64,000 bases of DNA from Rubrobacter marinus (lineage in GTDB: Bacteria; Actinomycetota; Rubrobacteria; Rubrobacterales; Rubrobacteraceae): the NCBI RefSeq assembly GCF_011492965.1, contig NZ_CP045121.1, positions 2,480,001-2,544,000 on the forward strand. Reading direction: 5' to 3'. The notes under the pieces are model-generated. The model ran no database searches and had not been told where the DNA came from. It saw only the letters and a program-made list of their open reading frames with translations. The position numbers and the translations under genes are program-made. Below, one piece after another: positions 47,485-56,746 of this stretch (its first letter is position 1; every line of letters starts with the position of its first letter).

Positions 47485-48730
47485 ATGGAGAACGGCCACG
47501 GGGACCGGGCGGCTTACGTAACCGGGGTAGGGATGGTCAGCCCCGTGGGCGTCGGCCGGGAGGCGTTCTGGGGCTCGCTGCTGGCGGGCGAGAGCGGCAT
47601 GGGGCCGATAACGCTCTTCGACCCGGACGGGTACGGGGTCAGGATCGCGGCCGAGTGCAGCGACTTCGACCCCAGGGACTTCATGGACCGCAAGGCCGCC
47701 CAGCGGACGGACCGCTTCGCCCAGATGGCGCTCGCCTCGGCGAAGCTCGCCCTGGACGACGCCGGCGCGTGGGGGGAGCTGGAGACGAACTCGGAGCGCG
47801 TGGGCCTCGTCATCGGGACGGGCATCGGCGGGGCGACGAGCATGGAAGAGACGCAGTGGACCATCTCCAACAAGGGTCCGGCGCGGGTCAACCCGTTCGC
47901 GGTCACCAAGATCATGCCGAACGCGGCCGCCGCCCACATCGGCATCCAGCTGGGCGTGAGGGGCCCCTCGACCGCCAACGCCCTCGCCTGCACCTGCGGC
48001 ACCGACTCCATCGGCCTCGGCTACGACCTCATCCGCCGCGGCGACGCCGACGTGGTGATCTGCGGGGCGTCGGAGGCGACCATCACCCCCGTCATCGTCG
48101 CGGGCTTTATCGCGATGCGCGCGATGAGCCGCAACAACGAGAACCCCGAAGCGGCGTGCAGGCCGTACGACGAGGGGCACTCGGGGTTCGTGATCGGCGA
48201 GGGCAGCGCGATCCTGATCCTGGAGAGCGCCGAGTCCGTCGAGCGCCGGAGCGCCGAGCCCTACGCGAAGATCACCGGCATCGGCCGCACCACCGACGCC
48301 TTCAACGTCGCCGACCCCGACCCGAAGGGCCGCGGCATCCACGCCGCGATGCAGCTCGCGCTGAAGTCCGCCCGCGTCGAGGAGGACAGGGTCGACTTTA
48401 TAAGCCCGCACGGGACCGGCACGGTCGCGGGAGACGGCCCGGAGTCCCAGGCGATGTACCGCATCAACCCGAACGCGATGGTCTCGGCGACGAAGTCCAC
48501 CCTGGGCCACTCCCTCGGGGCGACCGGGGCGATCGAGGGCGCCATCTGCGCCCTCGCCGTAAAGGAGGGGACCGTCCCCCCATGCGCAACCTGACGGCGC
48601 TCGCCGAGGGCTGCGCCGAGCTCGACTACGTGGTCGACGAGCCGCGCGAGGCCCGAACCTCGACGTCGCCCTCTGCGCGAACCTCGGCGTCGGCGGCCAC
48701 AACGCCGCCGCCGTCTTCGAGAGGGCGTAG
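47485..48730 (+). CDS. fabF: FabF, 3-oxoacyl-ACP synthase II (two apparent 1-base losses)
   Basis: About 415 residues. The enzyme elongates acyl-ACP with malonyl-ACP. AAYVTGVGMVSPVGVGREAFW opens the fold. The catalytic cysteine is Cys169 in ALACTCGTDSIG, differing slightly from the usual TACATG. The His pair is in SPHGTGT and GHSLGATGAIEG. Single-base additions at the CCCCCC near 48580 and in GGCCC near 48652 give NLTALAEGCAELDYV and then CANLGVGGHNAAAVFERA at the end. Start ATG behind GGAGGGCGAG. It could supply acyl chains to the nearby type III PKS, but is probably a housekeeping gene. Confidence 0.9.
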
Positions 48731-48761
48731 AGGGGGCCGGGGCTCTCCGCCCCGGCCCCCT
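48731..48761 (+). terminator. Hairpin terminator after fabF
   Basis: Perfect 13-base stem AGGGGGCCGGGGC / GCCCCGGCCCCCT with loop TCTCC, starting one base after the fabF stop. Confidence 0.8.
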
Positions 48762-49293
48762 CCCTCCAACCCCTTCAGCGCCGCGCCACGCCGAACCTCC
48801 AGCCCTCGGACGCGCTCGCGACCGCCACCACGGGCTCCCCGTGCGCTACACCTCCCGACCCGTGCTCCGGGACGGGCATTCGTCCGGCTCCCCTCATGCT
48901 CCGACTCTATCCGTCAAGCAGCACTTGTGGCAACCGTAGACGCGAAGCAACTGTACGAAGATGCCGCTGGGACCGTTCCGCACCGGAGCCCGGTACCACG
49001 CGCGAGGCGCCGGGGAGGCGCCGCCGCTGCTCGACAGGGAGAGCCCGGCGGCTATAATGCGCCCCTGGAGATTCGTCGGCCAGGGAGGCACGGGTGCTCC
49101 ACGGCGCCTCCGGCTCGGGAGGACCTCGCGCCGGCCTCGGGGCCTCCCGGGATTAGACTGTCGGAGGCTCGAACAGCCCGCGAGGCCGGGGGCACGACGC
49201 TGCTCGGACCCGACGCCGATCGACCGGGCGAACACGCCGGGGAGGTTGCCGCAGGGCTATAACGCGTTCTCGAGAGGAAGGATCGGAGAGGGT
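48762..49293. other. Gene-free region with likely promoter and GC-rich leader of larE
   Basis: About 530 bases with no gene that I can support. A good sigma-70-like promoter is TCGACA - 16 bases - TATAAT near 49027-49056. The 220 bases from there to larE are very GC-rich with many short inverted repeats, and a second TATAAC lies at 49258. It may be a structured 5' leader or small RNA. I could not match it to a known riboswitch class. Confidence 0.45.
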
Positions 49294-50172
49294 ATGAGCA
49301 TGGAGAACGTTTCCGTTGGCCCCGGGAAGACGCCGGAGGGGAGGCTCGAGGAGCTCGAGGCCATCGTGGCCGATCGCGGGAGCGCCCTTGTGGCGTTCTC
49401 GGGCGGGGTGGATTCCTGCCTCGCGCTCGCGGTCGCGGCGAGGGCTCTCCCCGAGGGCAGCGTGCTCGCAGTTACGTCGAACAACGAGACCTACCTGCCC
49501 TCGGAGCTGGGGCAGGCCGAGGAGTTCGCGCGCTCTCTGGGCGTGGAGCACCTAGTGGTGAACACCCGCGAGCTCGACGATCCGAACTACGCGAAGAACC
49601 CGACCAACCGCTGCTACTTCTGCAAGAGCACGCTCTACTCGGACCTGCACCGCATGGCGCTCGAGCGGGGCTACGGCTGCGTCGTCGACGGGGCGAACAA
49701 GGACGACGAGGGGGATTACCGTCCGGGGCGGAAGGCGGCCAGGGAGCTCGGCGTGGTCTCGCCCTTGAGCGTCGCCGGGGTCTCCAAGGCGGAGGTCAGG
49801 GCGCTGGCCAAGCACCTCGGGCTGCCGACGTGGGACAAGCCGGCTCTGGCTTGTTTGTCCAGCCGGTTCCCCTACGGGCAGGAGATCACGCCGGAGAAGC
49901 TCGCCCAGGTGGCGCGGGCCGAGGAGTTTATGCGCTCGAAGGGCTACCGCCAGGTCCGGGTCCGCCACCACGGCGAGATCGCGCGCCTGGAGGTCGGCCC
50001 CGACGAGCTCGAACGAGCCTTCGCCGAGCGGGAGGAGATCTCCGCCGAGCTCGAGGACGCGGGCTTCCTCTACGTGACGCTCGACCTCGCGGGCTACAAG
50101 TCCGGCTCCCTCAACGCCGCCCTGACGCGCCCCGGCAAGAAGCCGAAGAAGACGCTGCCGGTGTTAGGCTGA
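49294..50172 (+). CDS. larE: LarE-type ATP-dependent sulfur transferase
   Basis: 292 residues of the PP-loop family. The ATP motif is AFSGGVDS (36-41), with NRCYFCKSTLYSDL near residue 107. The sulfur-donor region has PALACLSSRFPYG (Cys187), corresponding to the sacrificial cysteine of LarE in nickel-pincer cofactor synthesis. The family also includes enzymes of unknown role. No larA, larB or larC is present in this window, so lactate racemisation cannot be claimed. Start ATG behind GGAGAGGGT. Confidence 0.9.
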   Translation: MSMENVSVGPGKTPEGRLEELEAIVADRGSALVAFSGGVDSCLALAVAARALPEGSVLAVTSNNETYLPSELGQAEEFARSLGVEHLVVNTRELDDPNYAKNPTNRCYFCKSTLYSDLHRMALERGYGCVVDGANKDDEGDYRPGRKAARELGVVSPLSVAGVSKAEVRALAKHLGLPTWDKPALACLSSRFPYGQEITPEKLAQVARAEEFMRSKGYRQVRVRHHGEIARLEVGPDELERAFAEREEISAELEDAGFLYVTLDLAGYKSGSLNAALTRPGKKPKKTLPVLG

Positions 50173-50177
50173 GCGCG

Positions 50178-50753
50178 ATGGCCGAGAGCGAGCCGATACT
50201 CTGGATCACCCTGATAGTCATGCTCGTCGGCCTCGCCGGGAGCGTCCTCCCCGCGCTGCCGGGCGTGCCGCTTATCTTCGTCTCCGCCCTCGTCTACGCC
50301 TACCTGACGGACTTCGAGGTCGTGGGGGCCGGCGTCCTCGTCCTGCTCGGCCTCTTCGCGGCCCTCGCCCTCGTCGCGGACTTCGTCGCGACAAGCTACG
50401 GCGCGCGCAGGTTCGGGGCGAGCAACTGGGGCACGGCGGGCGGCGCGATCGGGGGGCTCCTCGGCGCCCTCCTCGGGGCGCTCTTCTTCGGGGTGGGCGC
50501 GCTCTTCGGCCTCCTCGCCGGCTCCATCGGCGGGGTCTTTCTCGGCGAGTACCTCCGGCGCAGGCGCCACCCCTCCTCGGGCGCCGGGAACGAAGAGCGC
50601 CGAGTCCGGCCCGCCCGAGGCGGCGACGACTGGCGGCGCACGTCGAGGGCCGCGGGCGGGGTGCTCGTCGGCTACCTCGCCGGGGCCGCCGCCCAGGGCG
50701 TCCTCGGCCTCCTGAGCGTCGTCCTCTTCGTCGTCGCCCTGTTCTACGACTGA
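50178..50753 (+). CDS. DUF456 family membrane protein
   Basis: 191 residues starting 5 bases after larE, so co-transcribed. The opening WITLIVMLVGLAGSVLPALPGVPLIF, and GLLGALLGALFFGVGALFGLLAGSIGGVFLGEYLR near residue 95, are the characteristic glycine-rich hydrophobic repeats of DUF456. Several helices and a basic loop (RRRRHPSS) follow, then a final helix pair. Function of the family is unknown. No role in the larE pathway is established. Confidence 0.85.
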   Translation: MAESEPILWITLIVMLVGLAGSVLPALPGVPLIFVSALVYAYLTDFEVVGAGVLVLLGLFAALALVADFVATSYGARRFGASNWGTAGGAIGGLLGALLGALFFGVGALFGLLAGSIGGVFLGEYLRRRRHPSSGAGNEERRVRPARGGDDWRRTSRAAGGVLVGYLAGAAAQGVLGLLSVVLFVVALFYD

Positions 50754-50831
50754 GCCCAGAGAGGCGCCGCGCGAGCATAGGCAGGTACGCTCGGGGTTTA
50801 CGCCGGGCAGAGCGGAGGGAGGGGTAGGGCG

Positions 50832-51638
50832 ATGAACCCGAGAGACGTCGATGTCGTGGAGTTGCTCGGGCGCCGGGTCCGGCTGGTGGACCTGAGCCGG
50901 CCCGTCGGCCCGACGCCGAGCGAGCCCAACCCGCCCCGCATCGGGCCCGTCTCCCATGAGGACGGGGCCGAGCTGTGGGAGCACCTGTTCGGCATCCCGC
51001 CGGAGGTTCTGCCCACGGGCACGGGCTTCGCAGGAGAGGTTGCGGAGCTCTCCACGCACGCCGGCACGCACGCGGACGCGCCCTGGCACTACGCCCCCAC
51101 CTCGGAGGGGGAGCGGGCGAGCCGGATCGACGAGGTACCCCTGAGCCGGTTCGTCGGCCCCGCCGTCGTGCTCGACGTCTCGGACCTGCCGACGGGGCAT
51201 CTCGTCTCCCCGGAGGACGTGGAGGAGCGGCTGCGGGGCATCGGCCACGACCTCGCGCCCGGGGAGATCGTGCTCTTCCGCACCGGGGCGGACGAGGCCT
51301 GGGGCACGGAGGAGTACTTCGGGTACGGGTGCGGCCTGGGGAGGGAGGCGGTGCTCTCCCTCGTCGAGCGCGGCATCGGGGTCATGGGCACGGACGCCTG
51401 GAGCCTGGACCGGCCGTACCCCGTGATCGGCGGGGAATGGCGGGAGAAACGGGACCCTTCCCTGTTGTGGCCGGCCCACTACGCCGGGGCGGAGCGGGCG
51501 TACTGCCACCTGGAGAAGCTCGCGAACCTGGCGGCGCTACCGGCGGTCGGGGCGACCGTGCTGTGCATGCCCATCAAGGTCGAGGGCGGGAGCGGCGCCT
51601 GGGTGAGGGCCGTCGGGCTCGTGCCCGTGGAGCCCTAA
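50832..51638 (+). CDS. Cyclase family hydrolase (kynurenine-formamidase-like)
   Basis: 268 residues. The metal-binding motif H-x-G-T-H-x-D-A-P-x-H is present (His76, His80, Asp82, His86 in STHAGTHADAPWHY). The fold continues with FVGPAVVLDVSDLP, IGVMGTDAWSLDRPYPV and PHYAGAERAYCHLEKLANL-like segments. It belongs to the cyclase/ArnB-type metal hydrolases that open or close amide or lactone rings. The specific substrate is unknown; kynurenine formamidase activity would need other tryptophan-degradation genes, not seen here. It lies about 80 bases after the DUF456 gene. Confidence 0.85.
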   Translation: MNPRDVDVVELLGRRVRLVDLSRPVGPTPSEPNPPRIGPVSHEDGAELWEHLFGIPPEVLPTGTGFAGEVAELSTHAGTHADAPWHYAPTSEGERASRIDEVPLSRFVGPAVVLDVSDLPTGHLVSPEDVEERLRGIGHDLAPGEIVLFRTGADEAWGTEEYFGYGCGLGREAVLSLVERGIGVMGTDAWSLDRPYPVIGGEWREKRDPSLLWPAHYAGAERAYCHLEKLANLAALPAVGATVLCMPIKVEGGSGAWVRAVGLVPVEP

Positions 51639-51670
51639 GGGAAGGTCTCCCCAGCCCGTGGGGCGGGGCG

Positions 51671-52555
51671 CTACTGCTCTTCGTCGCCCTTCTCGCGCAG
51701 AAACTGCTCGAGCTCGCTCGCGAGCTCGTCGCCGGAGGGGAGGTCCCTCGTGCCCCCGTCGGTCTGGGCGTCGTAGCGCTCCTCCAGCATCTGGACGTAG
51801 GAGACGAGGTCCGAGTCCTGCGAGACCGCGGCGGCGACCTGGCGCTGGTAGTCCTCGGAGGTGCGCTCGAGGTGCGACGTGTCCAGGCGGCCGCCGACGA
51901 GGTTCTGCAGGTTCTGCAAGAGCCCGAGGGCCGCGGGGGCCGACGGGACGCTCGGCAGGTAGTGCGGCACCGAAGCCCAGAAGCTCACGGCGGGGAGGCC
52001 GGCCTCGGCGACATAGCGGTGCAGCACGCCCGTCACCCCGGTCGGGCCCTCGTAGCGCGAGGCCGAGAGCTTGAGGTTCTCGACGAGCGAGGGGTCCTGG
52101 GCGTTCGCGGCGACGGAGACGGGCCGCGAGTGCGGCACGTCCGCCAGGAGCGCGCCCATCGTCAGCACGAGCGAGGCGTCCAGCTCGCGGCCGAGGTCCA
52201 CCACGCCCTGGCAGAACGCCCTCCACCGGAAGTTCGGCTCGGGGCCGGAGATCAGGACGGCGTCCCGCCCCCCGAGGGCCTGCACCCCGCCGCTCGTCGC
52301 GTACAGGGCGTTCTCGGGCCACTCCACCGTGCGGGTGACGCCCTCGATCAGCTTGATCTGGGGCCTCACGGACTGGTAGTCGAAGAACTCCTCGCCGACG
52401 AAGGCGCCGAACTGCTCGGCCCCCCACTCCTCCCGGAGCGTGTCGACGGCGAGGCTCGCGGCCTCCGCCGCGTCGTTCCAGCCGGTGAACCCGGCGATCA
52501 GCACGGGCCGGTTCAGCTCCGGCCTGCGCTCCAACTCGATGTATCTTCTATCCAT
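51671..52555 (-). CDS. PAC2 family protein
   Basis: 294 residues. The core resembles proteasome-assembly chaperone family 2: RPVLIAGFTGWNDAAEAASLAVD, FFDYQSVRPQIKLIEG, DAVLISGPEPNFRWRAFCQGVVDLGREL, VLTMGALLADVPHSRPVSV, YEGPTGVTGVLHRYVAEAG and VPHYLPSVPSAPAALGLL. Actinobacteria with proteasomes commonly carry PAC2 homologues, but their role is unproven. A C-terminal acidic coiled tail (LASELEQFLREKGDEEQ) ends it. Convergent with the cyclase gene; start ATG. Confidence 0.88.
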   Translation of the reverse strand: MDRRYIELERRPELNRPVLIAGFTGWNDAAEAASLAVDTLREEWGAEQFGAFVGEEFFDYQSVRPQIKLIEGVTRTVEWPENALYATSGGVQALGGRDAVLISGPEPNFRWRAFCQGVVDLGRELDASLVLTMGALLADVPHSRPVSVAANAQDPSLVENLKLSASRYEGPTGVTGVLHRYVAEAGLPAVSFWASVPHYLPSVPSAPAALGLLQNLQNLVGGRLDTSHLERTSEDYQRQVAAAVSQDSDLVSYVQMLEERYDAQTDGGTRDLPSGDELASELEQFLREKGDEEQ

Positions 52556-52611
52556 GAAACAAGCTTACCACGCCGGGCAGGGCCTACCTCATGGGGGCTA
52601 GGGCGGTCCGG

Positions 52612-55068
52612 CTAGCGCCTCACCTTGAGCAGCACGGCCCTCGACTTGACCCCCTTGTGAGTGGAGTCCTCAACGAAGCGCATCTGGAAGTAGGTGTCGC
52701 GCGTCAGCCGCGGGGTGGAGAACCTGTACGCCTTGAGGGTTGGATTGTAATACGCTGTCCCCGCCCTCACCCAGTTAGCGCCGTTCGTCGAGCGCCACAC
52801 CTCGACGGCCTTGCCCGGCACGGGGGCGCCGTTCGTGGTCGCGAGCTTACCGCTGAGGACGGCCCCCTGCCGGTAAGGCACCGTGGTCCTCGACGAGGAG
52901 ACGGAGAGCGCGGAGACGAGCTTGAACCTCGCCGTGTAGGTCGCGGCGGAGGCAGGGGTGGAGATCGTGTGCGACGCCGCGCCGCCGTCCGACCACCCGG
53001 CGAAGACGACGGACCGGCCGTAGCCGTCCTTCTGCGCCGGTGCGCTGACGTTCAACCTGTACCCCTCCCAGGAGACGAACGTGCGGGGCGCCGGAAAGGT
53101 GGCCCCATTGAGCCCCAGCTTGATACCGGCGGACGGGTTGGTGTTCAGCGCGACGTTCACCTTACGGGGCCGCAGTTCTCGGGCAATGGTCCGCTTCAGC
53201 CCCTTCGAGTCGGTGGCAGTGAGGTAGACGACGAGGAGGCTGTTGGACGCCGCGTCGAGGTCCTCGGGGGCGGGGGCGGTGAAGGAGACGTTGTTCCCGC
53301 TCGTCGGCGGGACGAACGGGTGCTCGTGGGTGTTGTGGCGCAGCCCGACCCGCCAGGAGAGGGCGCTCTCGGGCAGCGCGGCCGTCGTTACCGTTCCCGC
53401 GGCCTCGTCCTCGGCGTCGGCGGCGCTGCCGCTGAGGGTGATCGCCTCCCCGACCCGGAAGAGCTTCTCAGGGGTGGGGGATTCTATCTTCGGCTCGGGC
53501 GGCGTGTTGCCCGGGTCCAGGCGCACCGCTACAGGAGCGGAGACTTCGCCACGCCCGTCCCTTACTCGCAGGGCGGCCTCGTAGGTGCCGGCGGTGGTGT
53601 ACTCGTGGGTTGTCCTGGGCGTCGTGGTGGTTTCGTCGGTCGTGCCGTCACCGTCGAAGTCCCAGAGATACTCGGCGAGGACGTCGCCGTCGAGGTCACG
53701 GCTGCCGGAGCCGTCGAAAGCGACGGTTAGCGGCAGCGGGCCGTAGGGCGGGTCCGCGGTGACGGAGGCGACGGGCGCCCGGTTAGCGCCGGTGTGTGCC
53801 AGGCGGTGGATCTCGCCGCCGTTCGTGTAGGAGGTGTAGTAGAGGGCCTGGGTGCCGTTGTATGGCCCGAAGGTCATCGCCACGGCGCTCCCGACGCCCG
53901 TCACGAAGTCGCTGCGCGTGTAGCCGCCGCTACCGTTGGGCGAGAGACGGAAGATCTTGCCGCTCACGAAGTCCCCGAAGAGGTAAGAGCTGTCGTAGGA
54001 GCCGGGCCAGACGCCGTTCGGGACAAAGGCGCCGCCAGTTATGGAGGCCCCGACGTCGCGACCGTAGGCGTGGACGGGGTCGGTAAGCCCGCTCACCGTC
54101 GCGCCCGGCGTGGTGCGGCAGCCGGTGGTGGCATTGTTGGCGCAGAAGCCCTCGCGCAGATTCCAGCCGTAGTCGGCACCGGCCTTGCCCTCGTCGATCT
54201 CCTCCCACTTACCCTGGCCTACGTCGTTGACGAAGATTCTGGTCGAGGCGGCATCCGGGTCTACGGCGAACCGGAAGGGGTTGCGCAGGCCCGAGGCGTA
54301 GGTTTCCGCGCACTTACGGCCGGCCGTGGTCCTACCCGAAAGGGCGCAACGATCGCCGGTCGCCGCGTAGGGATTATCGGCCGGAACGGCGCCGTCCGGG
54401 GTGATGCGCAGTATCTTGCCGAGCAGGACGTGCGCGTCACGGGCAGCGTCGTTGGATCCCGCGCAACCCGAATTGGCCGCGTAGTCGCAGCCGCCGTCGC
54501 CCACGCTGACGTAGAGGTTCTTGTCGGTGCCGTTGCCGAAGTGCAGGTCGCCGGCGTTGTGGTTGCCGGCGGGCGAGGGCATGTTGTCTACGAGCACCTC
54601 CTCGCTGGCGAGGTCCACCGCGTTCGTCTCCGGCAGGACGAAGCGGGAGACGCGGTTGACGGGGTTGGCCGCGTTCGTCGGCTGGCTCGTCGGACACTGG
54701 CCGGACTTGTTGAAGGTGTAGTAGACGTAGATCTGTCGGTTCGTGGCGAAGTCGGGGTCCACGGCGAGCCCGAGTAGCCCGCGCTCGGAGTTGGAGCAGA
54801 GCCGGCTCGCCGGAAGGTTCAACGCCCCCTCCTTGACAAGGACGCCGTCCTTGTACACGTTGAGCTTCCCCTGCTGGGTGGTGACTAGCATCTGACCGTC
54901 CGGGGTGAAAGCGAGGGCGGTCGGGGCGCCGACCGTGGCGACCTTCTGGTCGATGAAGCCCGCGGGCGTGGTGGCCGCAGCGGCAGGCCGCGCAAGGCTC
55001 GGGAGCAGCGCCCCGACCAGGACGAGCGCCAGAGCGAAGAACGCCACGGCGAGGGAACGCTCTCGCAC
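52612..55068 (-). CDS. PQQ-type sugar dehydrogenase-like protein with PKD domain
   Basis: 818 residues. A signal peptide (MRERSLAVAFFALALVLVGA) directs secretion. A six-bladed propeller of the glucose/sorbosone dehydrogenase family spans about 40-440: APTALAFTPDGQMLVTTQQG, RGLLGLAVDPDFATN, NHNAGDLHFGNGTDKNLYVSVGDGG, LRNPFRFAVDPD and GQGKWEEIDEGKAGADYGW. A PKD domain follows (about 460-540; PPYGPLPLTVAFDGSGSRD, EYLWDFDGDG), then Ig-like repeats and a C-terminal FXMRFVEDSTHKGVKSRAV-type domain. Whether PQQ binds and which sugar is used cannot be told. GTG start behind AGGAGAGGC. Confidence 0.87.
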   Translation of the reverse strand: MRERSLAVAFFALALVLVGALLPSLARPAAAATTPAGFIDQKVATVGAPTALAFTPDGQMLVTTQQGKLNVYKDGVLVKEGALNLPASRLCSNSERGLLGLAVDPDFATNRQIYVYYTFNKSGQCPTSQPTNAANPVNRVSRFVLPETNAVDLASEEVLVDNMPSPAGNHNAGDLHFGNGTDKNLYVSVGDGGCDYAANSGCAGSNDAARDAHVLLGKILRITPDGAVPADNPYAATGDRCALSGRTTAGRKCAETYASGLRNPFRFAVDPDAASTRIFVNDVGQGKWEEIDEGKAGADYGWNLREGFCANNATTGCRTTPGATVSGLTDPVHAYGRDVGASITGGAFVPNGVWPGSYDSSYLFGDFVSGKIFRLSPNGSGGYTRSDFVTGVGSAVAMTFGPYNGTQALYYTSYTNGGEIHRLAHTGANRAPVASVTADPPYGPLPLTVAFDGSGSRDLDGDVLAEYLWDFDGDGTTDETTTTPRTTHEYTTAGTYEAALRVRDGRGEVSAPVAVRLDPGNTPPEPKIESPTPEKLFRVGEAITLSGSAADAEDEAAGTVTTAALPESALSWRVGLRHNTHEHPFVPPTSGNNVSFTAPAPEDLDAASNSLLVVYLTATDSKGLKRTIARELRPRKVNVALNTNPSAGIKLGLNGATFPAPRTFVSWEGYRLNVSAPAQKDGYGRSVVFAGWSDGGAASHTISTPASAATYTARFKLVSALSVSSSRTTVPYRQGAVLSGKLATTNGAPVPGKAVEVWRSTNGANWVRAGTAYYNPTLKAYRFSTPRLTRDTYFQMRFVEDSTHKGVKSRAVLLKVRR

Positions 55069-55378
55069 TACGCCTCTCCTCCCGCCCGACCGCCTTCGAC
55101 GGCCCTTGCAACAAAACTAGTTTCCCGCATGGCTAATCCTCTCGACAAAGCCGGGAACACGGATCGAACGACACACGTCGCATTCCTCACCAACCTTGGG
55201 GTTACGAGTTGCCTTACCTCGGCAAGCCTCTGTTCTCCTGAAGATTACGCTAGTACTTGTCTTTATCGGCACAGAAGCGAAAAAGCTTTAGAGGGCGGCG
55301 GAACGGTCCAGTTTCGGCCAGGGTCTGGCCCGATGGTCGGGGGGTTTCGCGGCTCTGCGGCCCGTAAAACCCCGTCAG
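55069..55378. other. Gene-free, lower-GC region with tRNA-like segment
   Basis: About 310 bases between the sugar dehydrogenase and the decayed TolB-like gene. The GC content is visibly lower than around it. The 55150-55223 segment, read on the minus strand, has tRNA-like acceptor pairing and a GTTCGATCC T-loop, but the other arms do not pair. No complete gene is supported. Confidence 0.4.
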
Positions 55379-55969
55379 TCACCTCACCCTGAAGCCCGAA
55401 CTCGCGGTCGGGCTGTTGCCGGCTGCGTCTGGAACGACGATCTCCACCGAGTGGTAGCCGACAGTTTGGCTGGGCGTGTACCGCAACCTGTCCGTAACCG
55501 AGCGTCCGTCGACGTACACCGTTACGTCGTTTCTCGACTAGTACGCCCTGTCGTCTCGCACGATCGCGCTTGTGGTCGGGGTGCGATCGCCGGCGCTCGA
55601 ACCCGGTGCGGGGGTTATGGAGGTGACGGTCGGCCTGACCATGTCGGAGATTGGTCCCCAATCAGGATCGACGCCTCCTCGAAAAATCTCGGTCTGCCCC
55701 GTCTCCGATCCGCGCCTGGAAAACACGATCTTTTTGCCTCCCGGCGAGCGGGAGGGACGCCGGTCGAAATTACCGCTCGTATAGCGGACCTCCCCCGTAC
55801 CATCGAGGTTCGTCACGTGTATCTCCCGATAAGCGGAAGCTTCGGACTCGCTCACGAGCATCATCCTGGCGCCGTTCGGGGACCACACGGGAGAGAGGTC
55901 GTCCCGGCTCGGTGCGCCGCTGGTGAGCCTCCGCTCGCCGGGTCGGTCGCCAACGGGGCAGTCGACCCT
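55379..55969 (-). pseudogene. Decayed TolB-like beta-propeller fragment
   Basis: A reading frame without a start (open from a TGA at 55970-55972) shows propeller repeats typical of TolB/PD40 proteins: ERRLTSG, LSPVWSPNGARMMLVSE, IHVTNLDGTGEVRYTSGNFD, SPGGKKIVFSRR. At 55538-55540 there is an in-frame TAG. The same frame continues beyond it as NDVTVYVDGRSVTDRLRYTP, YHSVEIVVPDAAGNSP and GFRVR, the expected C-terminal Ig-like domain. So it has lost its N-terminal half and has one nonsense codon. It sits in a lower-GC stretch beside the sugar dehydrogenase. A consensus error could explain the stop but not the missing front. Confidence 0.65.
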
Positions 55970-56081
55970 TCACCCGAAGGGGTGCAGCCGGCCGCACAAG
56001 GAACTCTGTCCAGCTTCGTGCCAGAATCTAGACCTCCTTCGGTAGACGCTCCCGGAGTGAAGCGTTTACCGTCGTGCCCCT

Positions 56082-56657
56082 TCAAACAAAGGTTCGACGC
56101 AGACTCAACGCCTCCCGGAGGCGCCTCAGGTACTCCCTTTCGGGGATCTCGGTGACGCCGAAGCGCTCGAGGTGGTCGTTCTGGATCTGGCAATCGAGTA
56201 GCTCGTAGCTCCGCTCGCGGAGGCGCTCGACGAGGTGGACGAAACAGACCTTCGAGGCGTCGCGGGCGCGGGTGAACATGGATTCGCCCATGAAAGCACC
56301 GCCGAGCGCGACGCCGTAGAGGCCGCCGGCGAGGTTGCCGTCCCGGTCGTAGGCTTCGACGCTGTGGGCCTTGCCGGCGCGGTGGAGGGCGACGAAGGCG
56401 CGCACGATCTCGCCGTTGATCCAGGTCTCCTCCCGGCGGGCGCAGCCCCGGATCACCCCCTCGAAGTCCTCGTCGATGCGCACCTCGTACCTTCCGGACC
56501 GGACGACGCGGGCGAGCGACTTGGGGACGTGAAACTCGTCGAGCTCGAGCACGGCGCGGGGGTCGGAGCGGTACAGCTCGATCCTCCCGTAGGGATCGGC
56601 CATCGGGAAGGCGCCGGAACGGTAGCACCACTCGAGCAACTGGGGGGTAAGCCTCAC
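56082..56657 (-). CDS. aat: Leucyl/phenylalanyl-tRNA-protein transferase
   Basis: 191 residues. Aat adds Leu or Phe to proteins bearing N-terminal Lys or Arg, marking them for ClpS/ClpAP-type degradation. LLEWCYRSGAFPMADPYGRIELYRSDPRAVLELD, FEGVIRGCARREETWINGEI, HSVEAYDRDGNLAGGLYGVALGGAFMGESMF and LLDCQIQNDHLERFG are signature segments. GTG start. Slightly shorter than the E. coli protein, as is usual in this form. It is divergent from the DUF1499-like gene. Confidence 0.95.
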   Translation of the reverse strand: MRLTPQLLEWCYRSGAFPMADPYGRIELYRSDPRAVLELDEFHVPKSLARVVRSGRYEVRIDEDFEGVIRGCARREETWINGEIVRAFVALHRAGKAHSVEAYDRDGNLAGGLYGVALGGAFMGESMFTRARDASKVCFVHLVERLRERSYELLDCQIQNDHLERFGVTEIPEREYLRRLREALSLRRTFV

Positions 56658-56746
56658 GGACGAAAAACTACCAGCCCGCCGGCCCGCCGGCCAGTCGCTC
56701 CGCCGGCCTCGACTCCGGGCTACCCCGCGACGTCCGGCCGTTTAGA

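Noticed and set aside
48775-48897. A 40-codon minus-strand reading (MRGAGRMPVPEHGSGG...)
   Set aside because: No proper ribosome site, no family, and it sits next to the fabF terminator. It could be chance in GC-rich DNA.
50094-51509. Long antisense readings opposite larE, DUF456 and the cyclase
   Set aside because: These are shadows caused by high GC third positions; the plus-strand proteins have recognisable motifs.
55129-55392. An 87-residue plus-strand reading
   Set aside because: No signal peptide, domain or good ribosome site, and it covers the tRNA-like segment. It is not supported as a gene.
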